Source: JAAYAY01 sp963674575 (GTDB lineage Bacteria > Planctomycetota > Planctomycetia > Pirellulales > Thermoguttaceae). Taken from it: a stretch of 64,000 nt of DNA. The notes beneath the pieces are model-generated. The model did no database searches, was not told the DNA's origin, and was given only the letters and a program-made list of their open reading frames with translations. The stretch covers positions 248,001-312,000 of the forward strand of contig CAXXQT010000009.1 of the NCBI GenBank assembly GCA_963674575.2. The letters run 5' to 3'. Numbering within the stretch: the first letter of the stretch is position 1; every line of letters begins with the position of its first letter. Made by a program: the position numbers and the translations under genes. This document shows, piece by piece, positions 27,525 through 35,565 of the stretch.

Positions 27525-28584
27525 CTTCCAGTGCTGCCACGATTTCTCCGACCATTTCCGGCTGGGCGTGGCCTTCTCCACGCAACACCGTTTCACAACC
27601 ATCTTCGGACCGTCCGGAGCCGGCAAGACCTCGATTCTCTCCATCATTGCAGGATTCGTCCGACCCGCGCAGGGGCTGGTGCGGCTGGAAAACCGCACGC
27701 TCCTCGACACGGCCCGGGGGCTCTCGGTTCCCGTCAAACACCGATCGGTCGGCGTCGTGTTTCAAGACGCGCTGCTCTTCCCACACCTCACCGTCGAGGC
27801 GAACCTGCGCTACGGCCAGCGGCGCCGCAAAGGGCAGAAGCGGGCCGTCGGACTGGCACGCGTCGTCGAGGTCCTGGAAATAGGCAACCTGCTGAAACGC
27901 TATCCGCGAAACCTCTCCGGCGGAGAAAAACAGCGCGTCGCCATGGGACGCACCCTTCTGAGCGGTCCCGAATTGCTCCTGATGGACGAACCCATGGCCT
28001 CCCTCGACACACCGCTGAAATCCCGGATTCTCGCGTACCTCGAACGGGCCGTCGATGAATGGGATATCCCCACCCTCTACGTGACCCATTCCCAGGCGGA
28101 AGTGCGGCGTGCGGCCGATTGGGTCGTCGTCATGGAGAACGGGCAAGTCGTTGCCACCGGCTCCCCGGAGGACGCCCTGGGCCAACCCCAGCCACTCGGG
28201 TGGCGCAACTCCACCGGGCCCGTGAATCTCGTCCGCCTGGATCGCGTCGAACTGGTCGACGGTCAACTCAAAGGCCGGATCGGTTCCCAGGTCCTCTCGC
28301 TGCCACCGCGGGCGCCTTCGTCGGCCATGCCCCGCTTCGTCCAATTCTCACCCTCCGATGTTTTGCTCAGCCGCCAGGATGTGGAAGGGGTTAGTGCCCG
28401 CAATCACCTCCGCGGCCGGGTCTGCCGTATCGCTCCCGGTGCCGATGGCGTCTTCGTCGCCATCGACATTGGCCAGATCATCTGGTCCGAAGTGACCCCC
28501 GCCGCAGTGGCCGAGTTGAATCTGCAGCCGGGAAGCGACATCGTCTGCCTGGTGAAAACGCATGGCCTGAGCCTGGTGGACTGA
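27511..28584 (+). CDS. modC: Molybdate ABC transporter ATP-binding protein
   Basis: The ATG at 27511 follows the GGAGAGGAGG ribosome-binding site (27491-27500) inside the end of modB, so the longer frame is rejected. The 357-aa protein has Walker A G-P-S-G-A-G-K-T (33-40), signature L-S-G-G-E-K-Q-R (135-142), Walker B L-L-L-M-D-E-P (155-161) and the switch His in Y-V-T-H-S. The C-terminal third (about 275-357) fits a molybdate-binding TOBE/MOP domain, supporting ModC rather than a generic ABC ATPase. Translationally coupled to modB. Confidence 0.88.
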   Translation: MNLLDFQCCHDFSDHFRLGVAFSTQHRFTTIFGPSGAGKTSILSIIAGFVRPAQGLVRLENRTLLDTARGLSVPVKHRSVGVVFQDALLFPHLTVEANLRYGQRRRKGQKRAVGLARVVEVLEIGNLLKRYPRNLSGGEKQRVAMGRTLLSGPELLLMDEPMASLDTPLKSRILAYLERAVDEWDIPTLYVTHSQAEVRRAADWVVVMENGQVVATGSPEDALGQPQPLGWRNSTGPVNLVRLDRVELVDGQLKGRIGSQVLSLPPRAPSSAMPRFVQFSPSDVLLSRQDVEGVSARNHLRGRVCRIAPGADGVFVAIDIGQIIWSEVTPAAVAELNLQPGSDIVCLVKTHGLSLVD

Positions 28585-28687
28585 CCGCCGGATGATTCAT
28601 GGGTGGCACGCTCAGAGCGACGCCTGCGAGGGGGCTGTCTCCTTCCCTCATGACTCCGCAGTTCTCCTGCATTCCTTGGCTCGTCTC

Positions 28688-28716
28688 TTGACACGGCCAA
28701 TCCGCGAGCCGATACT
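28688..28716 (+). promoter_or_regulatory. Candidate sigma-70 promoter for the first DUF1559 gene
   Basis: TTGACA (28688-28693), a 17-nt spacer and GATACT (28711-28716) lie 59 nt before the DUF1559 ATG. The -35 is a perfect consensus and the -10 matches four of six. Confidence 0.55.
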
Positions 28717-28774
28717 CAGACACACTAGTGGAGGAGGTCCTATACCTGTCCTTGTCCCTTATGGGCCGCGGCCA

Positions 28775-29785
28775 ATGACTCGCAAACACGGTTTCACCCT
28801 GGTCGAACTGCTCGTCGTGATCGCCATCATCGGCATCCTGGTGGCGTTGCTGCTTCCGGCCGTCCAGGCGGCTCGAGAAGCGGCCAGGCGAATGCAATGC
28901 AGCAACCAACTCAAACAGGTTGCCCTGGCGGCCCACAACTATCACGATGCTGTGCGGACCTTCCCACCGGCCATGCTGCTCTCCCAATACGACCCCAACA
29001 AAGATAGATACCGCGGGACCAGCCTGTTTGTCCTTCTCCTGCCCTACCTGGAGCAGACCGCCCTTCACGACGCCTGGGACTTCTCCAATCCCAACGCCAA
29101 TTTCAATGGAGGCCTCCAGTCGCGAGCGGCTCAAGGTCCTAACTTGCTGCTTTGCCCCTCCGAACCGGAGAGCGAAAACCCGCTGCACTACTCCGCGCGC
29201 CTGACCGGCTCGTCGATGGATCGCTACATGAGCGTGACCAGCTATGGAGGCAATGCGGGGACCCGATCCTACCATCCGGCCTCCGGATTCCTCGCAACCG
29301 ACGGCGTGTTCTTCATGGCCGGCCCGGGCTCGCTGCCCGAGGCCAACCAGCCGACCGTGCGACTGGCAGACATTCACGACGGCACCAGCAACACGCTCCT
29401 GTTCGGCGAACGCAGCCGTTGGGATCCCAACTACAACACCTTCGCCGAGCAGGGCTGGGACTGGGAGTTCCGCTACTATGGCAACTGGGCGGCAACCAGT
29501 TCCTCAGGCGTCGCCCACGTGAGTCTGAGCAGCTATTCGACGATCAACTACCGCCTGCCCTTCGACTACGAGCATCGGGACGGGGCCAGCCCGCCGGCCA
29601 GCAGCGATTCGGACTTCGAATACTACATCGACCTGCGGGTGTGTGCTTTCGGCAGCAGTCACCCGGGCGGGGCGAACTTTGCGATGGCTGACGGCTCCGT
29701 CCGTTTCCTGTCGGAAACGATGCCCCTGGCGACCTTGCGGGCTTTGAGCACGCGTCACGGCGGAGAAACGCTGGCCCTGCCGTAG
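28775..29785 (+). CDS. DUF1559 prepilin-like protein (first of three)
   Basis: The 336-aa protein begins M-T-R-K-H-G-F-T-L-V-E-L-L, the type IV prepilin leader with cleavage before Phe and Glu at +5, followed by a hydrophobic helix and A-A-R-E-A-A-R-R-M-Q. The C-terminal H-P-G-G-A-N-F-A-M-A-D-G-S-V-R-F motif defines DUF1559, a family expanded in planctomycetes. Expected to be processed by a prepilin peptidase and held at the membrane. This copy is more divergent than the two at 30.5 and 32.6 kb. The upstream in-frame extension is ignored because it lacks the prepilin start. Confidence 0.9.
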   Translation: MTRKHGFTLVELLVVIAIIGILVALLLPAVQAAREAARRMQCSNQLKQVALAAHNYHDAVRTFPPAMLLSQYDPNKDRYRGTSLFVLLLPYLEQTALHDAWDFSNPNANFNGGLQSRAAQGPNLLLCPSEPESENPLHYSARLTGSSMDRYMSVTSYGGNAGTRSYHPASGFLATDGVFFMAGPGSLPEANQPTVRLADIHDGTSNTLLFGERSRWDPNYNTFAEQGWDWEFRYYGNWAATSSSGVAHVSLSSYSTINYRLPFDYEHRDGASPPASSDSDFEYYIDLRVCAFGSSHPGGANFAMADGSVRFLSETMPLATLRALSTRHGGETLALP

Positions 29786-29787
29786 AC

Positions 29788-29816
29788 TTGACACGCTCTG
29801 GCGGGTGGCTGACACT
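29788..29816 (+). promoter_or_regulatory. Candidate promoter for the PadR gene
   Basis: TTGACA (29788-29793), 17-nt spacer, GACACT (29811-29816), located 20 nt before the PadR start. It closely copies the spacing of the promoter at 28688. Confidence 0.45.
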
Positions 29817-29835
29817 GGATCGTGGAGGACGATCT

Positions 29836-30228
29836 ATGACGCCATCCCGCGGGAAGAAGACGACGGTTGACCTGGCGGATTGTCCCTGCGCGGGGGGGAC
29901 GCTCGATCGGTTGGTTCAACCGGCCATCCTGCTCGCCCTGGCCGAGCAATCTCTCCACGGCTACGCCCTGGCCGAACGGATCGGGGAAATGCCCCTGTTT
30001 CGCGGAAACAAGCCCGACGCCTCCGGCATCTATCGCTTCCTGCGAACCATGGAGGGCAAGGGGCTCGTCGTGGCCACCTGGAGCCTGTCGGAAAGCGGTC
30101 CGGCCAAAAAATCCTACCAGATCACGCCCTCCGGCGAGGCTTGCCTGCGTCAATGGACTGCAACGCTCGAAGAATATCGTGAAGGAATCACGGCTCTCCT
30201 GAAGGCGGCGAGAAAACTCGCCAAGTAG
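29836..30228 (+). CDS. PadR-family transcriptional regulator with N-terminal Cys-Pro-Cys motif
   Basis: The ATG at 29836 follows GTGGAGGA and yields 130 aa. The winged HTH includes L-V-Q-P-A-I-L-L-A-L-A, L-H-G-Y-A-L-A-E-R-I, an Y-R-F-L-R-T-M-E-G-K-G-L-V recognition region and a basic wing (K-K-S-Y-Q-I-T-P-S-G). Unlike most PadR proteins it carries D-C-P-C-A-G-G just before the first helix (Cys16 and Cys18), a potential metal or redox site. It sits between modBC/DUF1559 and the methylase cluster, so it may control these genes. The effector is unknown. Confidence 0.83.
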   Translation: MTPSRGKKTTVDLADCPCAGGTLDRLVQPAILLALAEQSLHGYALAERIGEMPLFRGNKPDASGIYRFLRTMEGKGLVVATWSLSESGPAKKSYQITPSGEACLRQWTATLEEYREGITALLKAARKLAK

Positions 30229-30531
30229 CGTTTGCAGTCATACGCAGGGGAATTCTTCTCAAGGAGCGGATGACGAATCGGCTCTTTCTCCCCCCATAGC
30301 AGTCATCTCGCTCTGCCGTGATCCGCCCCGCAACGAGTGCATCTCATGTGGTCGCGGCCACGATCTGGCCCCTCAGTCTGGGCGTACCACCCGCACAACG
30401 CAGCCCTCGTGGCTCTTGCGCGACGCGTCTTGACAGGAGTTCCTCACTTGGCTAATTTCATAAGGATATTACGAATTCGAAATAAATAATATTCTTGTCG
30501 GCCCCCGTTTTGAGATGCTCAGGAGACCTCA
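30229..30531 (+). promoter_or_regulatory. 303-bp leader with candidate promoter and AT-rich palindrome
   Basis: No ORF is supported here. TTGACA (30430-30435), a 17-nt spacer and TAATTT (30453-30458) form a promoter candidate. Just downstream lies an AT-rich inverted region (GATATTAC...TAATATTC, about 30465-30493) that stands out from the GC-rich surroundings and could be an operator or the actual melting region. Confidence 0.45.
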
Positions 30532-31533
30532 ATGACTCGCAGACGCCCCGCATTCACTCTAGTCGAACTTCTCGTGGTCATTGCGATCATCGGTATCTTG
30601 ATTGCCCTGCTTTTACCGGCCGTCCAGGCAGCCCGAGAGGCCGCACGACGAATGAGTTGCACGAACAACATGAAGCAGCTTGGGCTGGCCACCCACAATT
30701 TCCACGACAGCCACAAGAAGTTCCCCGTCGGTTGGCCGAGGGAAACCTGCGACGATTACCCCAGCATCCCTTCCTCTCTCTTCCGTTGGTCCGTCCTGGC
30801 CTCGATCACACCTTATATCGAGCAATACGCGATCTACGACTCCCTCAACATGGAAATTCCCCTTTTCGGCCATGGCGGCAACACGAGCATCTATGGCTAC
30901 GGCGTTCACACCGACAACCAGGAGGCGGTGGCCCAGATGGTCGACCCCTTCCTTTGCCCCAGCGACAAAGCACGTGTGATCGAGGAGGGCTTCGGTCCCA
31001 CCAACTACAAATGGTGCCGAGGCTCCGGGCACAACTTGGGAAGCAACTCAGACGCCGATGGCGTGTTCACTTTGGAAACAAAGATCCGCTTTGCCGACAT
31101 CACCGACGGCACGACCAATACGGCCATGTTTTCCGAAAGCACCCTCGGGCCCGGCGCCGAATCGGGAGTGACCGAACCTTCCGGACAGTTGACCGAAGAC
31201 AATGCCGGCGAAGTGGTCGTTATCGTGGCGTCGTCCCTCGACGAAAGCGCCTGTTCCGTGCTCGGAACCACGGCCGCCATGAACCGCGGAGGACGATGGG
31301 CCGATTCCTGGGTCTGCTACACCTCCTACGATCACTGGCTCCCGCCCAATTCTGAGGTTCCCGATTGCGGCTGGCGATCCCACGTGTGGCACGCGGCACG
31401 AAGCCGCCATCCGGGCGGCGCCAACGTCACCTTGTGCGACGGTTCCGTGCGCTTCGTCAGCGAGACGGTCGATCGCGCCACTTGGCAGGCCCTCGGCTCG
31501 CGAAACGGCGGGGAAGTCCTCGGCGAATTCTAA
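30532..31533 (+). CDS. DUF1559 prepilin-like protein (second, methylase-linked)
   Basis: 333 aa beginning M-T-R-R-R-P-A-F-T-L-V-E-L-L, a prepilin leader with Ala instead of the usual Gly before the cleavage site and Glu at +5. The body carries paired Cys positions (E-T-C-D-D-Y, F-L-C-P-S-D, W-C-R-G) and the C-terminal H-P-G-G-A-N-V-T-L-C-D-G-S-V-R-F motif. It is clearly paralogous to the gene at 32601: both share the Y-G-Y/P-G-Y-G-V-H-x-D-N-Q segment, S-D-x2-x2-I-x-E-x-x-G-x-T-N-Y and the N-G-G-E-V-L-G-(E/D)-F ending. Followed after 43 nt by an exported tetrapyrrole methylase. Confidence 0.9.
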   Translation: MTRRRPAFTLVELLVVIAIIGILIALLLPAVQAAREAARRMSCTNNMKQLGLATHNFHDSHKKFPVGWPRETCDDYPSIPSSLFRWSVLASITPYIEQYAIYDSLNMEIPLFGHGGNTSIYGYGVHTDNQEAVAQMVDPFLCPSDKARVIEEGFGPTNYKWCRGSGHNLGSNSDADGVFTLETKIRFADITDGTTNTAMFSESTLGPGAESGVTEPSGQLTEDNAGEVVVIVASSLDESACSVLGTTAAMNRGGRWADSWVCYTSYDHWLPPNSEVPDCGWRSHVWHAARSRHPGGANVTLCDGSVRFVSETVDRATWQALGSRNGGEVLGEF

Positions 31534-31576
31534 TTCCAATCGATATTTGTCTGAACTGCTGAAGAAGGAAGATTCG

Positions 31577-32485
31577 ATGGCACAGCGTTTTCTGGCTTTG
31601 AACTCCACTGTTGTTTCTCTTGCTCTGACGGCCTGGATCATGACGCTGTCCACAGGCAATGTGGCTGCGGAAACCAAGGAAGCCAGCAAATTCTACCTGG
31701 TGGGCGTCGGCCCCGGCGATCCGGATTTGATCACCGTTCGAGCTCTGAGGGCAATTGATCGGGCCGACGTCATCGTATGCACGCGAACGCCGCAATCGCA
31801 CCAAAAAGGCCTCGAAGAATACTTCGCCTTTGAAAAGAAGTTCTCCACCGATCTGAAAGGGAAGGAATTGGTCTACGCCGACTGGTTCTTGACACGCTAC
31901 TACGGTCAGGATCCCGAAAAACTGCCCCAGGCAAAACGCCGTGAATGCAAGGAGATTGCCACCCAACGCAACAAAGTAATCGCCACGCTCCGACGCGCCC
32001 TGGACGAGGGGAAAACGATCGCCGTGTTGAGCAAGGGAGATCCGCTCATCTACGGCCCCCATGCCTGGTATGTGAAAGAATTCCAGGATGTCAACCCCGT
32101 CGTCATTCCCGGCCTGAGCGCCTTTAACGCCGCCAATGCCGCCTTGAAGACCAACGTCACCGCCGGCGAGCATACGCGCTCCGTTATCCTCACGGCCGGC
32201 TACGGCTCCAAGGAGACGACGGACTCGCTCGAGAAACTCTCGGCCCACGGCTGCACGCTGGTCGCCTTCACAATGGGAACGGATTTCGCAGACTTCGTCG
32301 AAACGGTCTCCGCCCATTATCCCCCCGAGACCCCCATCGCCGTGGTCAGCTACGCGGGATACGCGGAAAAGGAGAATGTGATTCAAGCAACACTGGGCAC
32401 CGTTCTTGGAAAAATTGACTTCGAAAACCTGCCCTTTGAGTACCTGATTTACGTTGGGAGCTTCCTTGAAAAGCCCACCGACTGA
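31577..32485 (+). CDS. Tetrapyrrole (corrin/porphyrin) methylase-like protein with signal peptide, copy 1
   Basis: The ATG at 31577 has a GAAGGAAGA ribosome-binding site. The 302-aa protein starts with a signal peptide (hydrophobic core about 5-27, cleavage near V-A-A, residue 31). The SAM-binding tetrapyrrole-methylase motif Y-L-V-G-V-G-P-G-D-P-D is at 40-50, the L-S-K-G-D-P-L-I-Y-G-P loop at 151-161, and V-I-P-G-L-S-A-F-N-A-A follows. These match cobalamin-pathway methyltransferases (CobM/CbiF-like). Export would remove the enzyme from SAM, so a binding, sensing or periplasmic corrinoid role is possible. A start upstream of 31577 would still include the same hydrophobic segment. Confidence 0.82.
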   Translation: MAQRFLALNSTVVSLALTAWIMTLSTGNVAAETKEASKFYLVGVGPGDPDLITVRALRAIDRADVIVCTRTPQSHQKGLEEYFAFEKKFSTDLKGKELVYADWFLTRYYGQDPEKLPQAKRRECKEIATQRNKVIATLRRALDEGKTIAVLSKGDPLIYGPHAWYVKEFQDVNPVVIPGLSAFNAANAALKTNVTAGEHTRSVILTAGYGSKETTDSLEKLSAHGCTLVAFTMGTDFADFVETVSAHYPPETPIAVVSYAGYAEKENVIQATLGTVLGKIDFENLPFEYLIYVGSFLEKPTD

Positions 32486-32499
32486 CGACGTCTCCCGCC

Positions 32500-32528
32500 T
32501 TGACAGGCGAAATTGGCAAGGGTAGGCT
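32500..32528 (+). promoter_or_regulatory. Candidate promoter for the third DUF1559 gene
   Basis: TTGACA (32500-32505), 17-nt spacer, TAGGCT (32523-32528), 14 nt after the first methylase stop and 72 nt before the DUF1559 ATG. The -10 is weak (three of six). Confidence 0.4.
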
Positions 32529-32600
32529 CAACCAGTATTACGAATACCTGCCAAGTAATACCGCCCGTGCAGCCGGTTGGGCGGCCGTGGAGACGCTCCT

Positions 32601-33602
32601 ATGAAGAACACCCGCAACGGATTCACTCTCGTCGAACTGCTCGTGGTCATCGCGATCATCGGCATTCTGATCGCCTTGCTCCTCCCCGCCGTCCAGGCCG
32701 CCCGCGAGGCGGCCCGGCGGATGAGTTGCAGCAACAACCTCAAGCAAATCGGCCTGGCCCTGCACAACTTCCACGGCACCTACAAGAAATTCCCGGTGGG
32801 ATCCCCCTCAAAGTCCTGTGCGGACTACCCCGACATCCCCGCTTGGCAATACCGTTGGGGGGCCCTGGCTATGCTCACCCCCTACATGGAACAGTACAAC
32901 GCCTACGATGCATTGAATCTGGACATACCTCTTTATGGGCATACAGGCATCTATAAGGGGCCCGGCTACGGTGTGCATGCCGACAACCAAGATCCGGTTA
33001 AAACTGAGATCGGCTTCTTTTATTGCCCCAGCGATCGTAGTGAGAAGATCCAGGAAGACTATGGGGCCACGAATTACCTTCCCTGCTGGGGAACCTCTCA
33101 GCCGACTTCAAGTGGAACCGCCGTCTTCGAGACCGACGGCGTGTTTGAACAAACCGATGCACGCCGCCTGGCCGACGTGACCGACGGCACGAGCAATACG
33201 GCCGCTTTCTCGGAAAGCCTCCTCTCCCTGCAAGACGCCGACGAACTGACCGAGGCTAATAAAGACCGGGTTATGGTCAGCATGCGGCGCACCACGCTCA
33301 CCGAGGAAGCCTGCTCCACCCTTGGAGCGAATGTTTCGACCTTCCGCGGCGCTCGATGGGTCGATGGCTTCGTGCTCTACTCGGCCTACTACCACTGGCA
33401 GTCCCCGAACTCGGAGATCCCGGATTGCGGCGTAGTCTCCCCCATTAGCTCCCTGTGGATTGCCGCTCGAAGTCTTCACCCGGGTGGCGTAAACGTTTGC
33501 CTCTGTGATGGTTCCGTCCGATTCGTGAGCGAAACGATCGAGTTGGACACCTGGCGAGCCCTGGGATCGTGCAACGGTGGAGAAGTTCTCGGCGACTTCT
33601 GA
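32601..33602 (+). CDS. DUF1559 prepilin-like protein (third, methylase-linked)
   Basis: 333 aa from the ATG at 32601. It opens M-K-N-T-R-N-G-F-T-L-V-E-L-L with a canonical Gly-Phe prepilin cleavage site and Glu +5, then a long hydrophobic helix. The body parallels the gene at 30532 in length and order of motifs (C-A-D-Y-P-D-I-P, Y-C-P-S-D, W-x-S-P-N-S-E-I-P-D-C-G, C-L-C-D-G-S-V-R-F). With the following methylase it forms a duplicated two-gene unit. The cleaved protein would expose the C-terminal domain outside the inner membrane. Confidence 0.9.
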   Translation: MKNTRNGFTLVELLVVIAIIGILIALLLPAVQAAREAARRMSCSNNLKQIGLALHNFHGTYKKFPVGSPSKSCADYPDIPAWQYRWGALAMLTPYMEQYNAYDALNLDIPLYGHTGIYKGPGYGVHADNQDPVKTEIGFFYCPSDRSEKIQEDYGATNYLPCWGTSQPTSSGTAVFETDGVFEQTDARRLADVTDGTSNTAAFSESLLSLQDADELTEANKDRVMVSMRRTTLTEEACSTLGANVSTFRGARWVDGFVLYSAYYHWQSPNSEIPDCGVVSPISSLWIAARSLHPGGVNVCLCDGSVRFVSETIELDTWRALGSCNGGEVLGDF

Positions 33603-33633
33603 CCCTCCGCCAGCCAACAAACACGCCCTGACA

Positions 33634-33660
33634 GTAGCCATCACGTTCCGCCGTGATGAG
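33634..33660 (+). repeat. REP-like hairpin in the second DUF1559-methylase spacer
   Basis: GTAGCCATCACGTTCCGCCG opens a 27-bp unit that differs by one base from the copy at 39027-39053. CATCACG and CGTGATG form the stem. It accounts for part of the longer spacer (130 nt) compared with the first unit (43 nt). Confidence 0.75.
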
Positions 33661-33732
33661 CGTCCAAGGAAAATCCGTTCCACCGTTGATTCTCTGAAGA
33701 AACAAGCATTGAAATCGAAAGGACCAAGAATC

Positions 33733-34620
33733 ATGACGCCTGCCCACCGCGTCCGTTGGACGCTCCTGCTCCTGGCCTCGACGCTGGCATGGGCCGCTGT
33801 CGCCGACGCGACTCGCGCCGACGAGAAGAAGCCACCCCAGTTCTATCTTGTGGGCCTCGGTCCCGGTTCCCCCGACCTGCTCACCTTCCGGGCGGTCGAG
33901 GTCATCAAGAAGGCGGACGTCATCTTCTGCTCCCGCCGCTGGACGGACCGCCTCGCCGAGTATCTGGAAGGCAAGGAAATCCACACCGGCTACTGGCGTC
34001 TGTTCCCCTACTACGGCCACGATCCTTCCGAATATGAAGGCGAAGAGAAGCAACGCTGCGCAGAGTACAACGCCCGGCGAAAGGAGTTCACCACCATCGT
34101 CCGGAAAGCAGTGGCCGAGGGCAAGACGGTGGCCATGCTCGACGGCGGTGATCCCATGGTCTACGGTCCCTGTGCCTGGTGCCTCGAAGAATTTGAGGAT
34201 CTCAATCCCGAGGTCGTGCCCGGCGTAAGCTGCTTCAACGCGGCCAACGCCGCCCTCCGCCGGGGCATCACCACCAGCGATCGGACCAAGTCCGTCATCC
34301 TCACGGCGGCCGACTGGATCGGCACGGAAGACACGATCGAGAAGCTCTCCGTTCACCAGAGCACGATGGTCCTGTTCACCATGCGAACGGAGTTCCGCGA
34401 GTTCATCGAGAAGCTCTCGATCAACTATCCCCCCGAAACGCCGATCGCGGTCGTCAAGTACGCCGGCTATGCCGACAAGGAAGAGGTCATCGAAAGCACC
34501 CTCGGCAAAGTACTCGACGAAATCGGCGAAGACCGACTGCCCTTTGAGTACTTGATCTACGTCGGTAATTTCCTGAAACACCGTTACAACCAACCTGAAG
34601 CGGCCGCCGCGGCCAAGTGA
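33733..34620 (+). CDS. Tetrapyrrole methylase-like protein with signal peptide, copy 2
   Basis: The ATG at 33733 gives 295 aa and begins a strong signal peptide (R-V-R, WTLLLLASTLAWAAVA, cleavage near T-R-A, residue 29). The upstream in-frame extension overlaps the DUF1559 gene and is rejected. Methylase motifs are intact: Y-L-V-G-L-G-P-G-S-P-D (38-48), L-D-G-G-D-P-M-V-Y-G-P (136-146), V-V-P-G-V-S-C-F-N-A-A. It shares the C-terminal P-P-E-T-P-I-A-V-V and F-E-Y-L-I-Y-V-G segments with copy 1. Followed 7 nt later by a DUF4198 gene, probably coupled. Same caveat on SAM access as copy 1. Confidence 0.83.
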   Translation: MTPAHRVRWTLLLLASTLAWAAVADATRADEKKPPQFYLVGLGPGSPDLLTFRAVEVIKKADVIFCSRRWTDRLAEYLEGKEIHTGYWRLFPYYGHDPSEYEGEEKQRCAEYNARRKEFTTIVRKAVAEGKTVAMLDGGDPMVYGPCAWCLEEFEDLNPEVVPGVSCFNAANAALRRGITTSDRTKSVILTAADWIGTEDTIEKLSVHQSTMVLFTMRTEFREFIEKLSINYPPETPIAVVKYAGYADKEEVIESTLGKVLDEIGEDRLPFEYLIYVGNFLKHRYNQPEAAAAAK

Positions 34621-34627
34621 GACTACC

Positions 34628-35467
34628 ATGCATCGAACGAACCTCTTGCGACTGACTGCCGCCTTGTCGTTGGCCGTGTTGGCCTTGTCCTTCGTAAATC
34701 TGGCCACCGGTCACGAGTTGTGGATTGAAGCGCCGGCCACGTCCGCCGCCGACCAGGCCTACACGGCCGCCGTGTGCTTTGGTCATACGGGCCACCGCAC
34801 CACAGGGCCCATGCTGGAGGGCCAGCAGGACAAGATGGCCGCCCAAGTCATTGCGCCCGACGGAAAGCGTTCCCCCGTGGATCTCACGCTGACCGAGGAT
34901 TGCTTCGACGCAAAGGTCACGCCCTCAGCGTCGGGGTGCTACCTGCTCGGCGGTGAACTGCAAACGGGCATTATCACGAAGGAATTCCACGGTATTCCCG
35001 AGGGCACGCGGATCATCATGTACGGCAAGGCCGTCACCCAGGTGGGCAATGCCGCCAAGGGCCTGGACGCTGCCTTCGGACACGACCTGGAACTGGTGCT
35101 TCTCACGCCCCCCGGGGAACTGAAGGCGGGTGGCATCGTCAAGGCGAAGTTGCTCTTCCAGGGCAAACCCCTTGGTGGCCGAGATGTGGAGGTCGCGTTG
35201 AACACCTCCATGGAAGTTGACGATCCCCAGGTCCAATCGACACTCTGGTCGATCACCGCGGCCCCCCATCCCAAGACGGGCGAATTCGCTTTGCCCCTGA
35301 TCGCCGCCGGACGCTACACCTTCTCGCTCCGCTACACGGACGAGACGCCCGGAACCTACCAGGGCGACATGGATTTCGTCACGCGAATCAGTCACCTCCA
35401 CAAGGGCGACAAGTTCAAAAGCACCCTCTACATGACCACCCTTGCCATTGACGTAGCCCAGCCGTAA
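34628..35467 (+). CDS. Exported DUF4198 protein
   Basis: 279 aa with a signal peptide (LLRLTAALSLAVLALSFVNLATG) immediately followed by H-E-L-W-I-E, the conserved DUF4198 N-terminus whose His may become the first residue after cleavage. The domain is beta-rich, with A-V-C-F-G-H-T-G-H and a late D-E-T-P-G-T-Y strand. DUF4198 proteins are often found next to nickel, cobalt or iron uptake genes and are assumed to be periplasmic metal-related proteins. Its 7-nt distance from the second methylase supports a shared task. Confidence 0.8.
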   Translation: MHRTNLLRLTAALSLAVLALSFVNLATGHELWIEAPATSAADQAYTAAVCFGHTGHRTTGPMLEGQQDKMAAQVIAPDGKRSPVDLTLTEDCFDAKVTPSASGCYLLGGELQTGIITKEFHGIPEGTRIIMYGKAVTQVGNAAKGLDAAFGHDLELVLLTPPGELKAGGIVKAKLLFQGKPLGGRDVEVALNTSMEVDDPQVQSTLWSITAAPHPKTGEFALPLIAAGRYTFSLRYTDETPGTYQGDMDFVTRISHLHKGDKFKSTLYMTTLAIDVAQP

Positions 35468-35565
35468 CGCCAGTGGCAATCTCGCCTCCGCGTCTCCGTG
35501 AGCAACCTTCTGGATTTCTCACAGAGGCGCGGAGGTCGACTTGAGGGCCCTTCAGCCTTCGGCCC

